DNA of 64,000 bases, taken from assembly GCA_016987375.1 (NCBI GenBank), contig PJRA01000297.1, forward strand, positions 728,336 to 792,335. The letters are read 5' to 3'. Positions 1 through 12,800 of this stretch are shown here, piece after piece. The notes beneath the pieces were generated by a model. That model searched no databases. It was not told the origin of the DNA and saw only the letters and a list, made by a program, of their open reading frames with translations. The translations under genes and the position numbers were made by a program. The stretch comes from Brachionus koreanus. Taxonomy: Eukaryota; Rotifera; Eurotatoria; Ploima; Brachionidae. Each line of letters begins with the position of its first letter. Within the stretch, counting starts at the first letter, position 1.

Positions 1-3000
1 GCTTAATTGAATGCAAAAAATCAAGAGCAAATCAACTAAGTGGTGGACAAAAGCGAAAATTAGGCATTGCCATTGCATTAATTGGAGATCCAAAAGTAAA
101 GCATACAAAAAATAAAAATATCTATTTATTAAGATTAAAATTTTTTATCAATTTTTTTAAAGATTCTAATCCTTGACGAACCAACTTCAGGAATGGATCC
201 TAGCTCACGCAGAGAAATTTGGTCATTACTTCAAAGTCTTCGTCAAAATAGAGTCATACTTTTGTCTACTCATTTCATGGACGAAGCTGATATTTTAGCT
301 GATAGGAAAGCAGTTATTTCCAAAGGAAAATTGAAATGTGTTGGATCTAGTTTATATTTAAAAAATAGATTTGGACTTGGCTATCATTTAAATATAATTG
401 CAAATGAAAATTTTGATCAAGAACCTGTTGCAATTACTTCAACTATAAAGAAACATGTTCAAAATGGGGAATTAGAACGAGTTAGCGGAAGAGAGCTCTC
501 ATACACACTTCCAATCGATTCGGTTGGTAATTTTCAGTCTCTTTTTAAAGACATAGAGCAAAATGGTAAATCAATTGGTATTGAAAATGTGGCCATCTCA
601 ATGACAACTTTAGAAGAAGTATTTTTAAAGCTTGCTGATGAAGTTCATGATGAGAAAGAGGAGAATAATATGGGATCTTTAAATTCAGATCAAACGGTAG
701 ATTTCTAAAATATGCACAATATTTTTTTAAAAATTTTAATCAAAAAGATAACAATGGAAAACGATATAAAAAATTTTTCAAAATTTCGCATTAGCTTTCT
801 TAAATGGATTCCTGTCAATTTATTTGGAATCTTAAAACTGAGATATTTAATGGCTTTAAGAAATAAAATGACATTAATTTACAGATTCATTTCACCTTTA
901 CCAGCTTTAGTTTTCAGCATAATTTTGCCAAAATTAATTAACTCACTAAATGATCTCAATCCAAATGTAAATTTTTTCTTTTTTTTTTAATTTTTAAAAT
1001 TTATTTTGATTTTAAGAAAATTCCAATCGTTAATTTAGCAATAAATGAATATGCGACAGAGAAAAATCCGTTTTTAATTGTCAACAAATCTAATATAGAT
1101 AATCTGGTACAGAATTTGGTTGTCAACAATCAGTTAAATCCACAACCGATTAAATTTTCTCAATCAGAATCAAATATCTCTGTTAACTCATTTGCTGGAT
1201 TTATACATCAAGAAAAAGAAGATGATTTTATTATTTTTTATAATGATTCAGCAGTTTTTAGTGTACCTTATTTGGTCAATACTTATACCAATTTGTACTC
1301 GCGCATTAATGGACTTTCATTTATAAACGCCAGTTTAACTTCATGGCCACAAATAAAGAATGAGGACTTTTCTTTTTTTAATGCTAGTAGCTTTACAACA
1401 TTGATCATTCTTGGTATTAGTTTGATATTTCCATTGGTTTCATTTGCTGCTGAAGTTGTTCAAGATAGAGAAGTAGAATTTTAAAAATAAAAATAAAAGA
1501 TTTTTTGATTAAAAAAAATTTAATTTAAAAGCTCAAATGTAAAAGTCAACTGAGATTAAGTGGATGTGGGTTTTGGAATTATTGGATACCAACTTTTATA
1601 GCATATTTGATCCAAAGCAGTTTTTTGCCAATTATTCTATTTTTTATTATTTATGCCATACCACCTTTGAACATTCCCGAATTCATGCCGGGTGGCGCTG
1701 TATTTTCAATTTTTTTGACAACCATAATTTACATTCCTTGTAGTTTGCTAGTCATAATGTGTATGTCGTTTATGTTTTCTAAAAAAGAAACAGCTTTATC
1801 TTTGCTTACAACATTAGTATCATTAGTAATTTGATTTTAAATTACCCCAAATTAATTTACGAATTGAGACCATTATTTCTTGAAAATTAGAGTTAGTTAA
1901 ATTAAACAAAATTTTTAAAACATATTAATATTTAGTAATTTACTTTAAAAAAAAATTCTTTTCATCGGAAAAAAAATTTGTAGATTAAAATTTTTCAGAA
2001 TTTTATTTTAATCTTTTTTCAAAAGTTATTTACAATTCCTTATTTGATAACAAACTTGACTCAACTGAAAAGTATAAATTTGTCAAATACACTGCATTTA
2101 ATTTTCACAATTATTGATCCAATTTACGGCTACATCGGAACTTACAGCAGAATAGCTCAAGTAAAAAAAAACTTAATTGAACTTAATTGATATTTTTTTT
2201 ATAAAGGTATACGCATATCAAAAGAACTTAGACGCCATTTTAAATAAAGAGTTTACTGGCGTTCCATTTAAACTTTATTTTGAATTTGAATTATTTAGGA
2301 TACCTTTATCGCTCATTTTTGTAAGTATTAGTTTGAGTCAAAATAATTTTGCGTTTTTTTGTGTAACTCTTTTTAATTTATCAATACAAAAAAAACATTA
2401 GTTAGCTAATCTTCAAAATATAAAACCAGTATGCTCTATAGTCTTTATCCATCTATCAACCAGGAGTTCGATTCCTCTCTTGTACCATTCACGACTTTCG
2501 GTTGACCTTGAATTAAAACATACATCTATTTTAATTGTTTAGAACGAAAGTTCTGCATTTAAAGCACGGCTGCATAAAATGAATTACCCCTTTGAAATTC
2601 CACCCAACAGACAACATTATCTTTTTATCAAACCATACTCTTTTCACGAGGAGCTGAGCTTGCTAAGATGCATATTTCACGAGTATCTGCTGTTAATAAT
2701 AGACCAACAGAACCAAAATTTGAAAATTTCCATTTTATAAAACTTATTAGAATTTAACAAAAAGTTAAACAAATAATTTTGAAGAACATTTAATTCTGCT
2801 TATTTTAGCATATAATATGATTTAAAATTTAAGAATTAAAGTTCTAGAGATTTAGATGATTGTATAAATTCAACTAATTGTGAAACAAGGGAAATATCTA
2901 TTGTGATCTCATCTCTTCTTCTGTTAAGAAAAATTAACATTCCGATTCTTCTATTTTAGAACCTGACAAAAATAAAGATTCTTGATAGTACTGATAAATA

Positions 3001-5782
3001 TCAAGAATCGTTATTTTTGTATCTAGCAACAACATCCATTTCATCATCAGTTTCAGTCCTAATGATTTTTTTCTAGCAAAATACCCCAATCGATTAATTT
3101 AGAATTTGATGGCATATTAATAGTTCATAAAGGGATAGGTAGTTAGAATATTTCTAATTTAAATCAAATCACATAATTTTGAGAGTTTATTTTAATAAAA
3201 TAAAACATAAATTCAAATAATTAAAACTAAAGATTTGTTCAGAATTTTATCTAGTTTATTTTAAAAAAAAAATTGGTCTTTTTTGTGATTGATTTGATTT
3301 TCTGGAATTGACATATGATTCAAGTGAAAAATATTGTTTATATTTTAGTTTTTTTTCAATAATTAAAATTGCTACACCCTATTTTTAAAATAAAATACAC
3401 AAATATACACAAAATGTAGAAAATTTTATGCTCTTTCAGAATATAAATGATTTTTAAAAAATTTTGAAAATAATTCATTAAATTTCTAGGTTTGAAAGAC
3501 TTATAAAGTTTTAAAGGGTTAGTTTTTTCTAGAGTCTTGAATACAATTTTTTTAGCCTTCCATAACGAAATTTAGAGTTTCAAAGGACGTAGTTGACAAC
3601 TTTCAAGTCAAAAATTTGAAATCAGATAGCACTTAAGTTTTGAATTTCGGGACTTTAAATAAAATGCTTGAATCAAAAATATTCAACCTTTTAGAAAGCG
3701 CAAAATCTAATATTATGACTCAAAATAACATTATTTAGACATTTTTTGTTTAAATTTTATTTTCTAAGGGTATCATTAATATACTGTTATATGGATTCTT
3801 GATTTATCTGATTGAGACAAAAAAACAGGGAGTCAGCATTTTTGACGCTTGGCTTAAAAAGACAAAGGTTGAACAAAATTTAGACAATATTCTAACCGAA
3901 GACTTCGACGTTCACAAAGAGCGTCAAAAAGTGTCTGAAAATAATACAGATGTAAAGATTTTAAAATATTTTTTTTTAAAATATTTTATTAAACGTTAAT
4001 TTTATTAATGTTTTTAGGATTCTCCGCTGGTTTTGAATGAGATCAGAAAAGAATTCGGTAAATCTAATAGTAATCCATTTAAAGCTTTAAGAAAAAATGA
4101 TTCTAATAAAATTGAAAAAAAAATTGCTGTCCGAAATTTGAGCATCGGTTTTAGACAAGGAGAAATATTTGGTCTCCTTGGAACAAATGGAGCAGGAAAA
4201 ACAACAACAATAAATATGATTTGTGCAGAACTGAAACCAGATGCTGGAACGATTAAGATCAAAAATCAACCATTTAATTTGAAAAACATTCAATTGTTTT
4301 GCCAAAATGTAGCAGCATGTCCACAGCATAATCCATTCTGGGACGAATTGACTTTAATTGATCATTTACAAATCTATGGATCTTTAAAAAAACTATCTGA
4401 TGAAGAGATCATGTCTTTATCAATTAAGTATATTTTGATAAATATAAACATTTTTTGTTTATAAATTAAAAAAATTCAAAATTGATTTTTTAAATCTAAG
4501 ATTCATGAAAATGCTTGGAATTACTGAACATGGTGACAAAAAGGTGAAAAGCTTAAGTGGTGGAACTAAAAGAAAATTAGCGTATGCCATAACACTATTT
4601 GGAAATCCGGAAATTACCCTATTAGATGGTAGATCAATTTATTTTCTTTCAATTTACAAATAGAAAAATACATTTGAATTTATTATCGTTTAAGAACCAT
4701 CTACAGGACTAGATCCACAATCAAAAAGAAAATTTTGGTATAAATTTTGATATTTTATTTATTAGTTTAGATGAAAACTTCTTGTAAATAAGAATTGATT
4801 AAACACTCATATTCTTCTTAATTATTCAGCTATATAGATTTCTTGCAAAAAATTTTTTTTTAAATATAAATAACTTTTTTGTTTTGTTATTGTCTATTTG
4901 GTCAAAATTAGCCATCTCAGATAAAATCTAAAAGCTTCAATAACTCTGCGATTTAAGTTCTTATCATATTTAATGCATGGTTTTTGAAGAGACAAATTTT
5001 TGGTTCTGATACAAACTTTTTAAGAATGAATTTTAGACAAAAACAAAAAAATTAGTTCAAATTTAAATCATTGTTTTTATTTTTTTTTTACAAAAATTCA
5101 CAAGGCCCTTATTTGTGATAATTACTTAAAAAAAAAGACAGAAGCAAAATGTAATAGAAAAGATGCGTCAATTTTTTGTTTAAACAAATAATGCTCATTT
5201 AATAATTGACAAATTTATTTTTAAAATTAAAAAAAGGAACGTTATTTCAGAAACTCTAATTAATGCAAACAAATCAGCAATTTTGACCACCCATTCAATG
5301 GAAGAGGTTTAATTTTTTTCTTAATTTTTATGATCAAGTTGTGTTTGTAAGTTTTTTTTTATTTGTATAGGCTGAGGCTCTTTGTCATAGAATTGGAATA
5401 ATGGTTAATGGAGAATTAAAGTTAGTTTTTAAGAATTAAACTTTGAATCAACTTTTTATTTAAAAACAATTTTAGATGTCTTGGATCAAGTAATTATTTG
5501 AAAGAAAAATTTGGTAGTGGTTATTTACTTGAAGCAAAATGTGATAAATCAAAAAAACTAGAATTTGATCAAACAATATTCAGAATATTCGATGGAAAAG
5601 CTGTTTGCTCCGAAAATTTTTTCAATTATATAGTTTTCAATGTTCCAAGTGATAATGTTAAGTCATTAGCAAAAATTTTTGGGGAACTAGAAATGGCTAA
5701 ATCACAAGGATTGATTTATGAATACAGTTTTAGTCAATCTACGCTTGAACAAGTTTTTATAAAATTTGCCAAAGAAAAATAA
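1..5782 (+). CDS. ABCA-family ABC transporter, 3' part (ABCA1/ABCA3-like)
   Basis: Seen: this is the 3' part of a full-length ABCA transporter; the 5' end lies before base 1. Exons that join in frame are 1-95, 163-696, 748-966, 1017-1472, 1532-1825, 2026-2160, 2207-2320, 3769-3951, 4018-4427, 4501-4628, 4695-4737, 5237-5306, 5371-5420 and 5476-5782. The first nucleotide-binding domain shows the signature LSGGQKRKL, Walker B ILILDEP and the H-loop histidine in [11 protein letters not shown]. Exons 3-7 carry hydrophobic segments and an extracellular loop, as expected for the second membrane half. The second domain has Walker [11 protein letters not shown], signature LSGGTKRKL, Walker B ITLLDEP and H-loop TTHSMEEAE. 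The protein ends at FAKEK. Family knowledge: ABCA proteins are lipid exporters or floppases of the plasma membrane or intracellular vesicles. The subfamily is clear; which ABCA orthologue it is cannot be told from this part. Confidence 0.93.
2321..3768 (+). other. Long ABCA intron with a perfect-stem hairpin
   Basis: This intron of about 1.45 kb is far longer than the usual 45-70 bases of the gene. Its first half (about 2400-2700) is less AT-rich than the flanks but has no open frame. At 2967-3019 an imperfect inverted repeat forms a stem of about 21 bp (arms CAAAAATAAAGATTCTTGATA and its complement, one mismatch) around an 11-base loop. No gene was recognised inside it. Confidence 0.6.
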
Positions 5783-7611
5783 AGCAATTAGTCCATTTTT
5801 TGATAGTTTTTATTAATAAAAAAAGTATTGAAAAATTCAAATTTTTTTCGGTGAATTGGCTTGTGCCAATTGCACAAACTGTTTAAGTATTCATGATAAA
5901 GCTTGCATTTCGATGGTAAATGCGCAAGATTCTAATTTAAATTAATAAATGATTTGAAAAAGTTGATAATTGAAAATAAAAATATTGAAAAAATTTTTAA
6001 AGAAACTCTGCATAGTCTTGGAGAAGGATTCGATGTGTAAACAACAAATTCAAATACTTATTGACAGCCTTTTTCATTACTATAAAACATGGTCTTCTAG
6101 TGTTAAAAATTAAATATCATTTTTCTTGATAAAAAGGGTTAATATTTTATTAGAATAATAATGGTTTTACAAACTCAAAATAAATAACTTTAAATATGAA
6201 GAAATTTTAAAAAAATCTTGAAAGTTTAAAAAGGCTGAATAATTAAAGCCCAGATCATCTATAAGTTTAATAGAATGTTTTTCAGGCTTTGCTTAGCCAA
6301 ATTTCGAAAATGCTTGTTTAAAATTTATTTTCAAAGGTGATTAGATAATGCTTAAAATGCTATGGCAGTAATTTACTATATTTGAATGTAACCAAATTCA
6401 AAATATGATTATATTAACATTTCATCCAAATTTAAATCAACTGTTATTAAACTGCTTTATATAAAGGATTATTAAAGATTCTATAATTATATAAAGGATT
6501 ATAAAAGATCTTCTCTTTTCTCAATAAATGTTGTTTTTTTTTCAAATAAGAACCGACGGCATTATTGTAAATTTTTCAAAAAATTGTTATAAAACTGCAT
6601 TTCTATAATTATATAAAGGATTATAAAAGATCTTCTCTTTTCTCAATAAATGTTTTTTTTTTCAAATAAGAAACGACGGCATTATTGTAAATTTTTCAAA
6701 AAATTATTTTTCAACAATTTTTCATATTTTAAATATTAACATGTTAAAGAAAGAATATGATGTTTAATATATTTTATTAGAACTAACTAAGAAAATAGAA
6801 AAGGATCAACTATTTAATAACAATAAAGTAGGTTATTCTAATATTAGTAAATTAGATCATAAACTAGTTATTGGATACCAGAATAACTAATTAACCTCAT
6901 ATTCTATTTGACTAACATAAAAAAATTTATTTTTTTTTTTATAATAATGAGTTTTTATTTTGTAATTAGAAAAAGGCTTTTTATTAACATTCAAAGACCG
7001 GAGGGATATTTTGAACACCTTTTGTTACTCACTTTATTTGTTTTTTATTCAATAAATTTAATCATTTTTTTATTTTTTTTCCCATCATATCTTAAATCAA
7101 AATAAATATAAAATTTTTATTACAAAATAATTTTATTTTCATTGAAAAAAAAGCAAAAATACGAGTTAAAAAAAATGGATCAAAAAATCCTTCTGTCTTT
7201 GACTGTTAATTATTTTTTAATTTTTTCTTTTAAGAATAAACAGTTAAAATAACTTTATTTGGAAAACGATAAGGTTTTTATCTTGAAATTACTTAATTTA
7301 TCGGTATATTTTTCCTTATTATATTTTTCCTAATTCTGATAACAGAATGGAGTAAAAATGATGAAATTTAAGTTTTGTTTTTTAGTGTAAATTTCAAAAT
7401 AACATACTGAAAAATGAATTCAGATGTTTCACTTTAAACACGCTATGGATTCAACATGAGTGTTTAAACGTAAACATTTCTGTTTGATTTTTGTTATTTT
7501 ATATATTTGTTGAATATCATAATACATTTTTTCAATTCATATAAAATTGAAAATTTTATAAATTTTTCTTATGAGCTTAATTTAGAATTTTATTCAATAA
7601 CATTTTAAAAT
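5783..7611. other. Intergenic region with a 122-base direct duplication
   Basis: There is no supported gene in this 1.8-kb AT-rich stretch. It holds the tandem duplication at 6481-6705, a single transposon-like end reading GGTCTTCTAGTGTTAA near 6090-6107 that matches the piggyBac-like ends seen elsewhere in the window, and a short inverted repeat (GTTATTCT ... AGAATAAC, about 6832-6890). A 65-codon hydrophobic frame at 6908-7105 is mostly Phe/Ile/Leu and is not convincing. Confidence 0.5.
6481..6705 (+). repeat. Two-copy direct tandem repeat, about 122-base unit
   Basis: The stretch starting CTATAATTATATAAAGG at 6481 recurs at 6603, including the marker GACGGCATTATTG, with only a few differences (GAACCGACGG against GAAACGACGG, and a different T-run length). 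This is a recent tandem duplication of unknown function. Confidence 0.85.
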
Positions 7612-10050
7612 ATGAATAAAATAAAGTTAAGTTTTTATTTTATATATTTTTTTAAATTAACAATATCTACAAATTTTCTTAATTATTGTACAATCACTAA
7701 AGACGTTTATATGACAAATCTGACTAAAATAATCGTTTATGAAGATGTGGATAAAATAGCTTTAGTTAAACCTGATGAATTATGCATTAAAAACATTACG
7801 AATACTATATTCAATATCAAAGATAAATATAATAAAAAAATACCCGATAATTTCGATTTTTATTCTTTGTCACAAATTGTTTGGTATTTGGCCAAATTGA
7901 AGACTATTAAAATTATTTTTATTCAACCAAATGGATTTGAATTTGTAATGTCTAATTTTGAATCTAATGCTAGACTAGAAGGTCTAAGATTTCAAGCAAT
8001 TTTTATAGGAGCCAAAATTGAATTTTTTTTCAATAGAAAGCTTCAAAAAATATCTTGCGGATATCTAAAAAATAAAACTGTCTCTACATTTCTAAATAAA
8101 GTTTTTTTTGAAAAATTGTCTTTTGAAAGAAGCAGAAAAATAACAAAAATATGTCCATTTGTATTTCAAAATTTAAAAATTGATGTTTTATTTTTTTTAC
8201 CTGTGGTTGAAACATTTTATTTATCATCTAAAATTACATTTCAAAAATTAGAAGACGTCAATATTGATTTATACAATAGAATAAACCGTTTGGCATTATC
8301 ACAAACAATCAAATTAAATTTAGATGAAAGTTTATTAAACCCTTGTGTTTTTAAAAGTTTGAGTTCCATTCAAATTACTGGTAATATTAATTCAATTCAG
8401 CCTGATTTATTCAACAAATTTCCCAATATAAAAAATGTTCTTTTAGATGGTCAAAATTTTCGACAACAGGCGCACAAAACTAAACTTCAATGGGTAAAAT
8501 CTATTAACCAAAACGTTCAAGTCAATTTTTCTAATTTTAATCAAATATTAAGTAAAAGAAATGAGTTTAAATTTATTAACGTTTTGTTTGAAGATCCAGG
8601 CTATATTGATTATGAAAATTATCAACCCCATGTTGTTTTAAACAATACTTTTCCAGAAGAAGATTTTTGTTTATATAAAGATTTTCCTTTTAACCAGCTT
8701 GTTTTCTTTGTTTTTGATACTTTTGACTATAATTCAAATTCAAGTCTTTCAATTACATGCACTCTTTTATGGATAACACACAGACTAAGCTTTTTGATTT
8801 TTTCTAAGCTTCATTTATCCGAAGACGAACAGCTAAGATTAAATAGCTTGATTGAAAATTTAAAAAAGTGTAATTTTGAGCAGAGAATCAAATTTTGCTC
8901 AATAAAAAATGATTTACCAACTCTCGACCGAAAATCAATTGAAGAAATTCGGTATTATAATGTCCTAATTTTGTACATACTTGACTTTTTTAGCATACCT
9001 TTGGCTAGTTTTTTTGGAATGGTTATTAGTGCACTCACAATTGTAACAATAATCAAAATCGATAGTAGAGAAGATAAGAAAATAATCAAACAATTTTATT
9101 ATTTAAAAATGAATGGAGTTTTTAATTTTTGCATTTGTTTTATAGAAAATCTTCGTCTTATTTATATTTGGCCGAATACAATTGGAAATGGAATATGGCA
9201 TTTAGTCAGTTCACAATATTTAAGAATAATATTTCGTGAATATTTTTTAAATTGTTTGAAATTTTGCTCAAGTTCTTGTTTAGTCATGTTTTCAATGATT
9301 CGATTATCTATGGTTAAAGATAGCCAAAGTCTGTCAAATCCTTTATATTTAATTAATCCAAAAAAGTTCACAATTATCATTGTTATGATTTCTCTTATTG
9401 TGTGTTTTATTAAGCCTTTTTCTTATGAAATTAATTATTTTGACCCTTATTTCGAGTATCCAAGTCAGAAAATTTTAGAATACCAGTTTAATGGAAATAC
9501 TAAAGCTCAAATCATAATTAGTACTCTAAATTTTATATGCGACTTTATTATTTACTTTTTATTCATGCTTCTCCATCTAATAATCGACATAATTTTAATA
9601 ATTAATATTTCAAACAACTTGAAGAAAAAACAGTGCATAACAATTCGTAAAATGGCAGCCAAATACAAAAGATTCCAATTCAAGTCATTTAAGCTACTCA
9701 TATTAAATACAACATTAAATTTAACTTTAAAACTTCCCGGAATCGTTGAATTTATCTCTTTTAATCGTAAAATTATTGATTTATTAGTAAATAATGGAAA
9801 AATAAGATCAAATTTTTTATTTTTTTTGAGTGTTTTGAGTCGAAGTTATATTCTACATGTTTTAATGATATGTAGCATTTTTTTTTCACTTATTTCAATA
9901 AGTGCAAATTTTTTTATAATGTACCATTTCAATACAATTTTCAAAAAGACTGTACAAAGCTTTATTAAAAATAAATTGAATATTTTTTTCAGATTAAAAA
10001 GAAATATCTCTCACAGCAAAACTAGTTTGTTGCAATCTGAATCTATTTAG
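7612..10050 (+). CDS. Single-exon orphan 7TM receptor-like protein with large ectodomain
   Basis: Seen: an 812-codon open frame without introns. It begins with a hydrophobic signal-like segment (about residues 5-25). A long extracellular part (about 30-440) follows, with irregular leucine-rich-like stretches such as LFNKFPNIKNVLL. The C-terminal 350 residues contain seven hydrophobic segments, beginning near YNVLILYILDFFS and ending at LISISANFFIMYHFNTIFKKTV. That last segment resembles the TM7/helix-8 junction of rhodopsin-like receptors (N-P-x-x-Y then F-K/R), with Phe in place of Pro. No DRY motif is present after TM3; the matching position reads SMIRLSMV. Inference: a divergent class-A-type GPCR with an LRR-like ectodomain, probably lineage-specific. 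The start is the first ATG before the signal segment. The ligand is unknown. Confidence 0.75.
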   Translation: MNKIKLSFYFIYFFKLTISTNFLNYCTITKDVYMTNLTKIIVYEDVDKIALVKPDELCIKNITNTIFNIKDKYNKKIPDNFDFYSLSQIVWYLAKLKTIKIIFIQPNGFEFVMSNFESNARLEGLRFQAIFIGAKIEFFFNRKLQKISCGYLKNKTVSTFLNKVFFEKLSFERSRKITKICPFVFQNLKIDVLFFLPVVETFYLSSKITFQKLEDVNIDLYNRINRLALSQTIKLNLDESLLNPCVFKSLSSIQITGNINSIQPDLFNKFPNIKNVLLDGQNFRQQAHKTKLQWVKSINQNVQVNFSNFNQILSKRNEFKFINVLFEDPGYIDYENYQPHVVLNNTFPEEDFCLYKDFPFNQLVFFVFDTFDYNSNSSLSITCTLLWITHRLSFLIFSKLHLSEDEQLRLNSLIENLKKCNFEQRIKFCSIKNDLPTLDRKSIEEIRYYNVLILYILDFFSIPLASFFGMVISALTIVTIIKIDSREDKKIIKQFYYLKMNGVFNFCICFIENLRLIYIWPNTIGNGIWHLVSSQYLRIIFREYFLNCLKFCSSSCLVMFSMIRLSMVKDSQSLSNPLYLINPKKFTIIIVMISLIVCFIKPFSYEINYFDPYFEYPSQKILEYQFNGNTKAQIIISTLNFICDFIIYFLFMLLHLIIDIILIINISNNLKKKQCITIRKMAAKYKRFQFKSFKLLILNTTLNLTLKLPGIVEFISFNRKIIDLLVNNGKIRSNFLFFLSVLSRSYILHVLMICSIFFSLISISANFFIMYHFNTIFKKTVQSFIKNKLNIFFRLKRNISHSKTSLLQSESI

Positions 10051-12800
10051 ACTGTTGAAAAAATTGATTTTTTTTATCTTTTGAAATCGTCTTGTTGCTA
10101 GTCAATTTTTTGCTTTATTTTGTTACTTGTTTGTCAATCTTATTTTAAAAGTTAAAATACATAATTTAAAGCACATCTTGATAGATGAAGAAAAATTAAG
10201 AGTTAAAAATTTATTTCTTAGATTTTTAAAATTTAATTTTAATTCTTGTGTAAAATAAAATCTTCATTTGCATAAAAAATCTTGCCTTGTTTTCCATTTC
10301 AACAACCAAAGAACTCTCAAACTAAAAAAACACAAAACAACAAAGCAAAACTTCGAAAACCGCATTACCACTTAATGTTAACTTTTGTCTCTCAAAACTT
10401 AATTTTGTCAAATTTAAATAAATAAATGTAAGTTTAAAAACTAATAGTAATTTCTGTTATTCTACAATTGAAATAGAGAAAGGAGTATTTTAAAAATAAT
10501 CATAATGATTAAGACTTATCTGGAACACTTAGTTCTATATGACATATGTTAACATTTATTTAATGAATGTATTTTTCTTTTTTCAATATATTTAATCTCT
10601 CAATATTGATAAAAAAATAAATAAAAAAAAAAATTTAATATTTTTTTTTTAAATTTTGACTCAGTGATTAAGTTAATTAATTTAACAAATTTTTTTAATT
10701 TTCTAAAATATTGCAAGAAAAATAAAAATTTGAAGATCTCAAATGTAAAATTATTTACAGTATTATTGCGTTAAAATAAAGAAAGACGAGATTTAATTGA
10801 AAATGTATATTTGTTTTAAAGAGAAAATATTAACCTAAATATTCGATCTTAACATTGAATATTATGGAAATCATGTAAAAATTTGAAATAAAGAATTTTG
10901 CACAATTTATGAAAATTCCGATTTGAAAATAAAATCGTTCTAAATATAAAAAAATTTTCCTTTAAAAAAAAACAATGTCTTAGCTAATTTCTTATATTAC
11001 ATTTACGTAAAAATGGAAAATTTGATATAGCTAAAATACTTAAGTACGACAATCAAATTTATTAATTTTATTTTATTTATTTGTTTTCTGTACCGAGCTA
11101 ATGCTCCTTCAGATTAAATGGTATTAAAGAATGCTCGTAAGCCAAATTAGCTAAAAATCAAGCTGACAATTTAACAATTCGAAATTTCTATTGCAAAACA
11201 GCATGCAGGTTAGTTTGTACAGTACGATTTCGAATAATACCAGATCCAGGATCAATGAAATTTTCAATTCAAGTTTCTGACATAATATCTCTAAATATGA
11301 CATAAAACAAAAAATTACTTTAAAATTAAATTATAAATTTAAACTTGTCTCTAATTAGACCCATATATTTTTAAAAGTAATAATTTAAAATGCTATTTTT
11401 ATTAGTGTTCGTGTTTTATGTTTTTTATGTATGTTAATTTTATAATATCCATGTTATTTTAAAAATCATCTTACTTTTCCTAATATTTTTAATGGCTTAT
11501 GCATTTTGCATATTTCTTAAATTTTGAATATTTTTATATTACAAAATTTTATGTGATCAAAAATACATCCAAAATTTTGATCAAAAGATCTCAAGTGCTA
11601 ATATTTTAAACTGAAAAATTTTACGAATTATAGGATTATGTCTCACTATTACAGATACTATAACATGCAAAAAAATGCTAAATAAAAAAACATTATTTTG
11701 AAAATTTTACTAATAAATAATTTTAAAATGAAATTTTTGGTTTAATTCTGTTTAATCTAAAAGTTAAGCATTAAAATAAACTCGTTTTTAAACAAATTGG
11801 CTTTCAATTCTAAAAACAAAATTTATTAACTTTTTTTTGCAAAAATTGTTAGTTGAAATTTAAATTTTAGCTCATAAAAAATAATTTTGAAAGCTTTTTA
11901 AATATCCAAGGAAACTTGAATTACAGTTTCCTTAAAGAAGAAAACCAAACAGTCATATTGAAAATAAAATTTTTATTTAAATTTAATATATATTTTATGA
12001 TCTTCTTTTCAAAAAAATATGTAAATCCAGTTGAAACCGGTTCCCCTTTTTGATGAAAGGAGTTTATACATGTATTCCGTACTACAGATATATTTTGAAG
12101 ATTTTTTCACCCTTAGCAGGTTTGAACTTTCGATACGCTTCTTGCATAACTGACATACAATTTATCTTTAAAAAAAATAAAATATCATCTTTTTTATTTT
12201 TCGTCGTCGATCGAGAAAAAATCTTCGTCAAAATAAATTTGTTTTTAATTTTTTTCCTTTTTAGCTTCTTTTGATTTTAAATTTTTTTAAGATGTTTATT
12301 AATCTTCCCCCTATTTTTCTCCAGCAGTTTTTTAAATAAAAACTTGCCATAAAATTTCATAATTAGCCTCTGAGATAATCATTTTGGAAAAAATGGAAAT
12401 AAAAATAAAGTAATAAAAGATAAAAATTATACTACCATAGTACTTTACAGACTTAAAAAACCTTTGCAGATTTTATACTTAGTCGATACGATATTTGAAT
12501 ATGGATGGAAGTTATTTTTTTTTGCAAAATGTTAAAAATTGAAATCCGCTTTTGAAATTTACTCAAAATGTTTGAATTGATCATCAATTGTATTTGAAAA
12601 TCCAATATTCGATTTCAATACTATTTTCAATCTATTGAATCGATTAGTTTTTTGCATTGATTAAAAATATTAGCATCTCAGTTTAAAAACTTGATTAATT
12701 AATAGATTATTTATTCATCACAAGATATATATACAAAATTTATTAAAAATTATCTAAAATATTTTTTCTTTGATAAAAAAATCAACTTATTGATAAATTA
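10051..12800. other. Intergenic AT-rich region, no gene seen
   Basis: About 2.7 kb of A/T-rich sequence between the 7TM gene and the 3' end of the convergent Dispatched-like gene. No coding frame, RNA gene or clear repeat stands out. A 74-codon frame at 12050-12274 has no recognisable features and is discounted. Confidence 0.5.

Noticed and set aside
2430..2500. tRNA-like B-box (AGTTCGATTCC) in the ABCA intron
   Set aside because: The flanking bases do not form a T-stem of five pairs, no A-box or acceptor stem could be found at the right distance, and no complement to the 3' TGTACCA exists upstream.
6908..7105. 65-codon hydrophobic frame after the ABCA gene
   Set aside because: Mostly Phe/Ile/Leu codons expected by chance from T-rich DNA; no promoter or splice context.
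12100..12150. Minus-strand B-box-like AGTTCAAACCT
   Set aside because: No T-stem and no cloverleaf around it.
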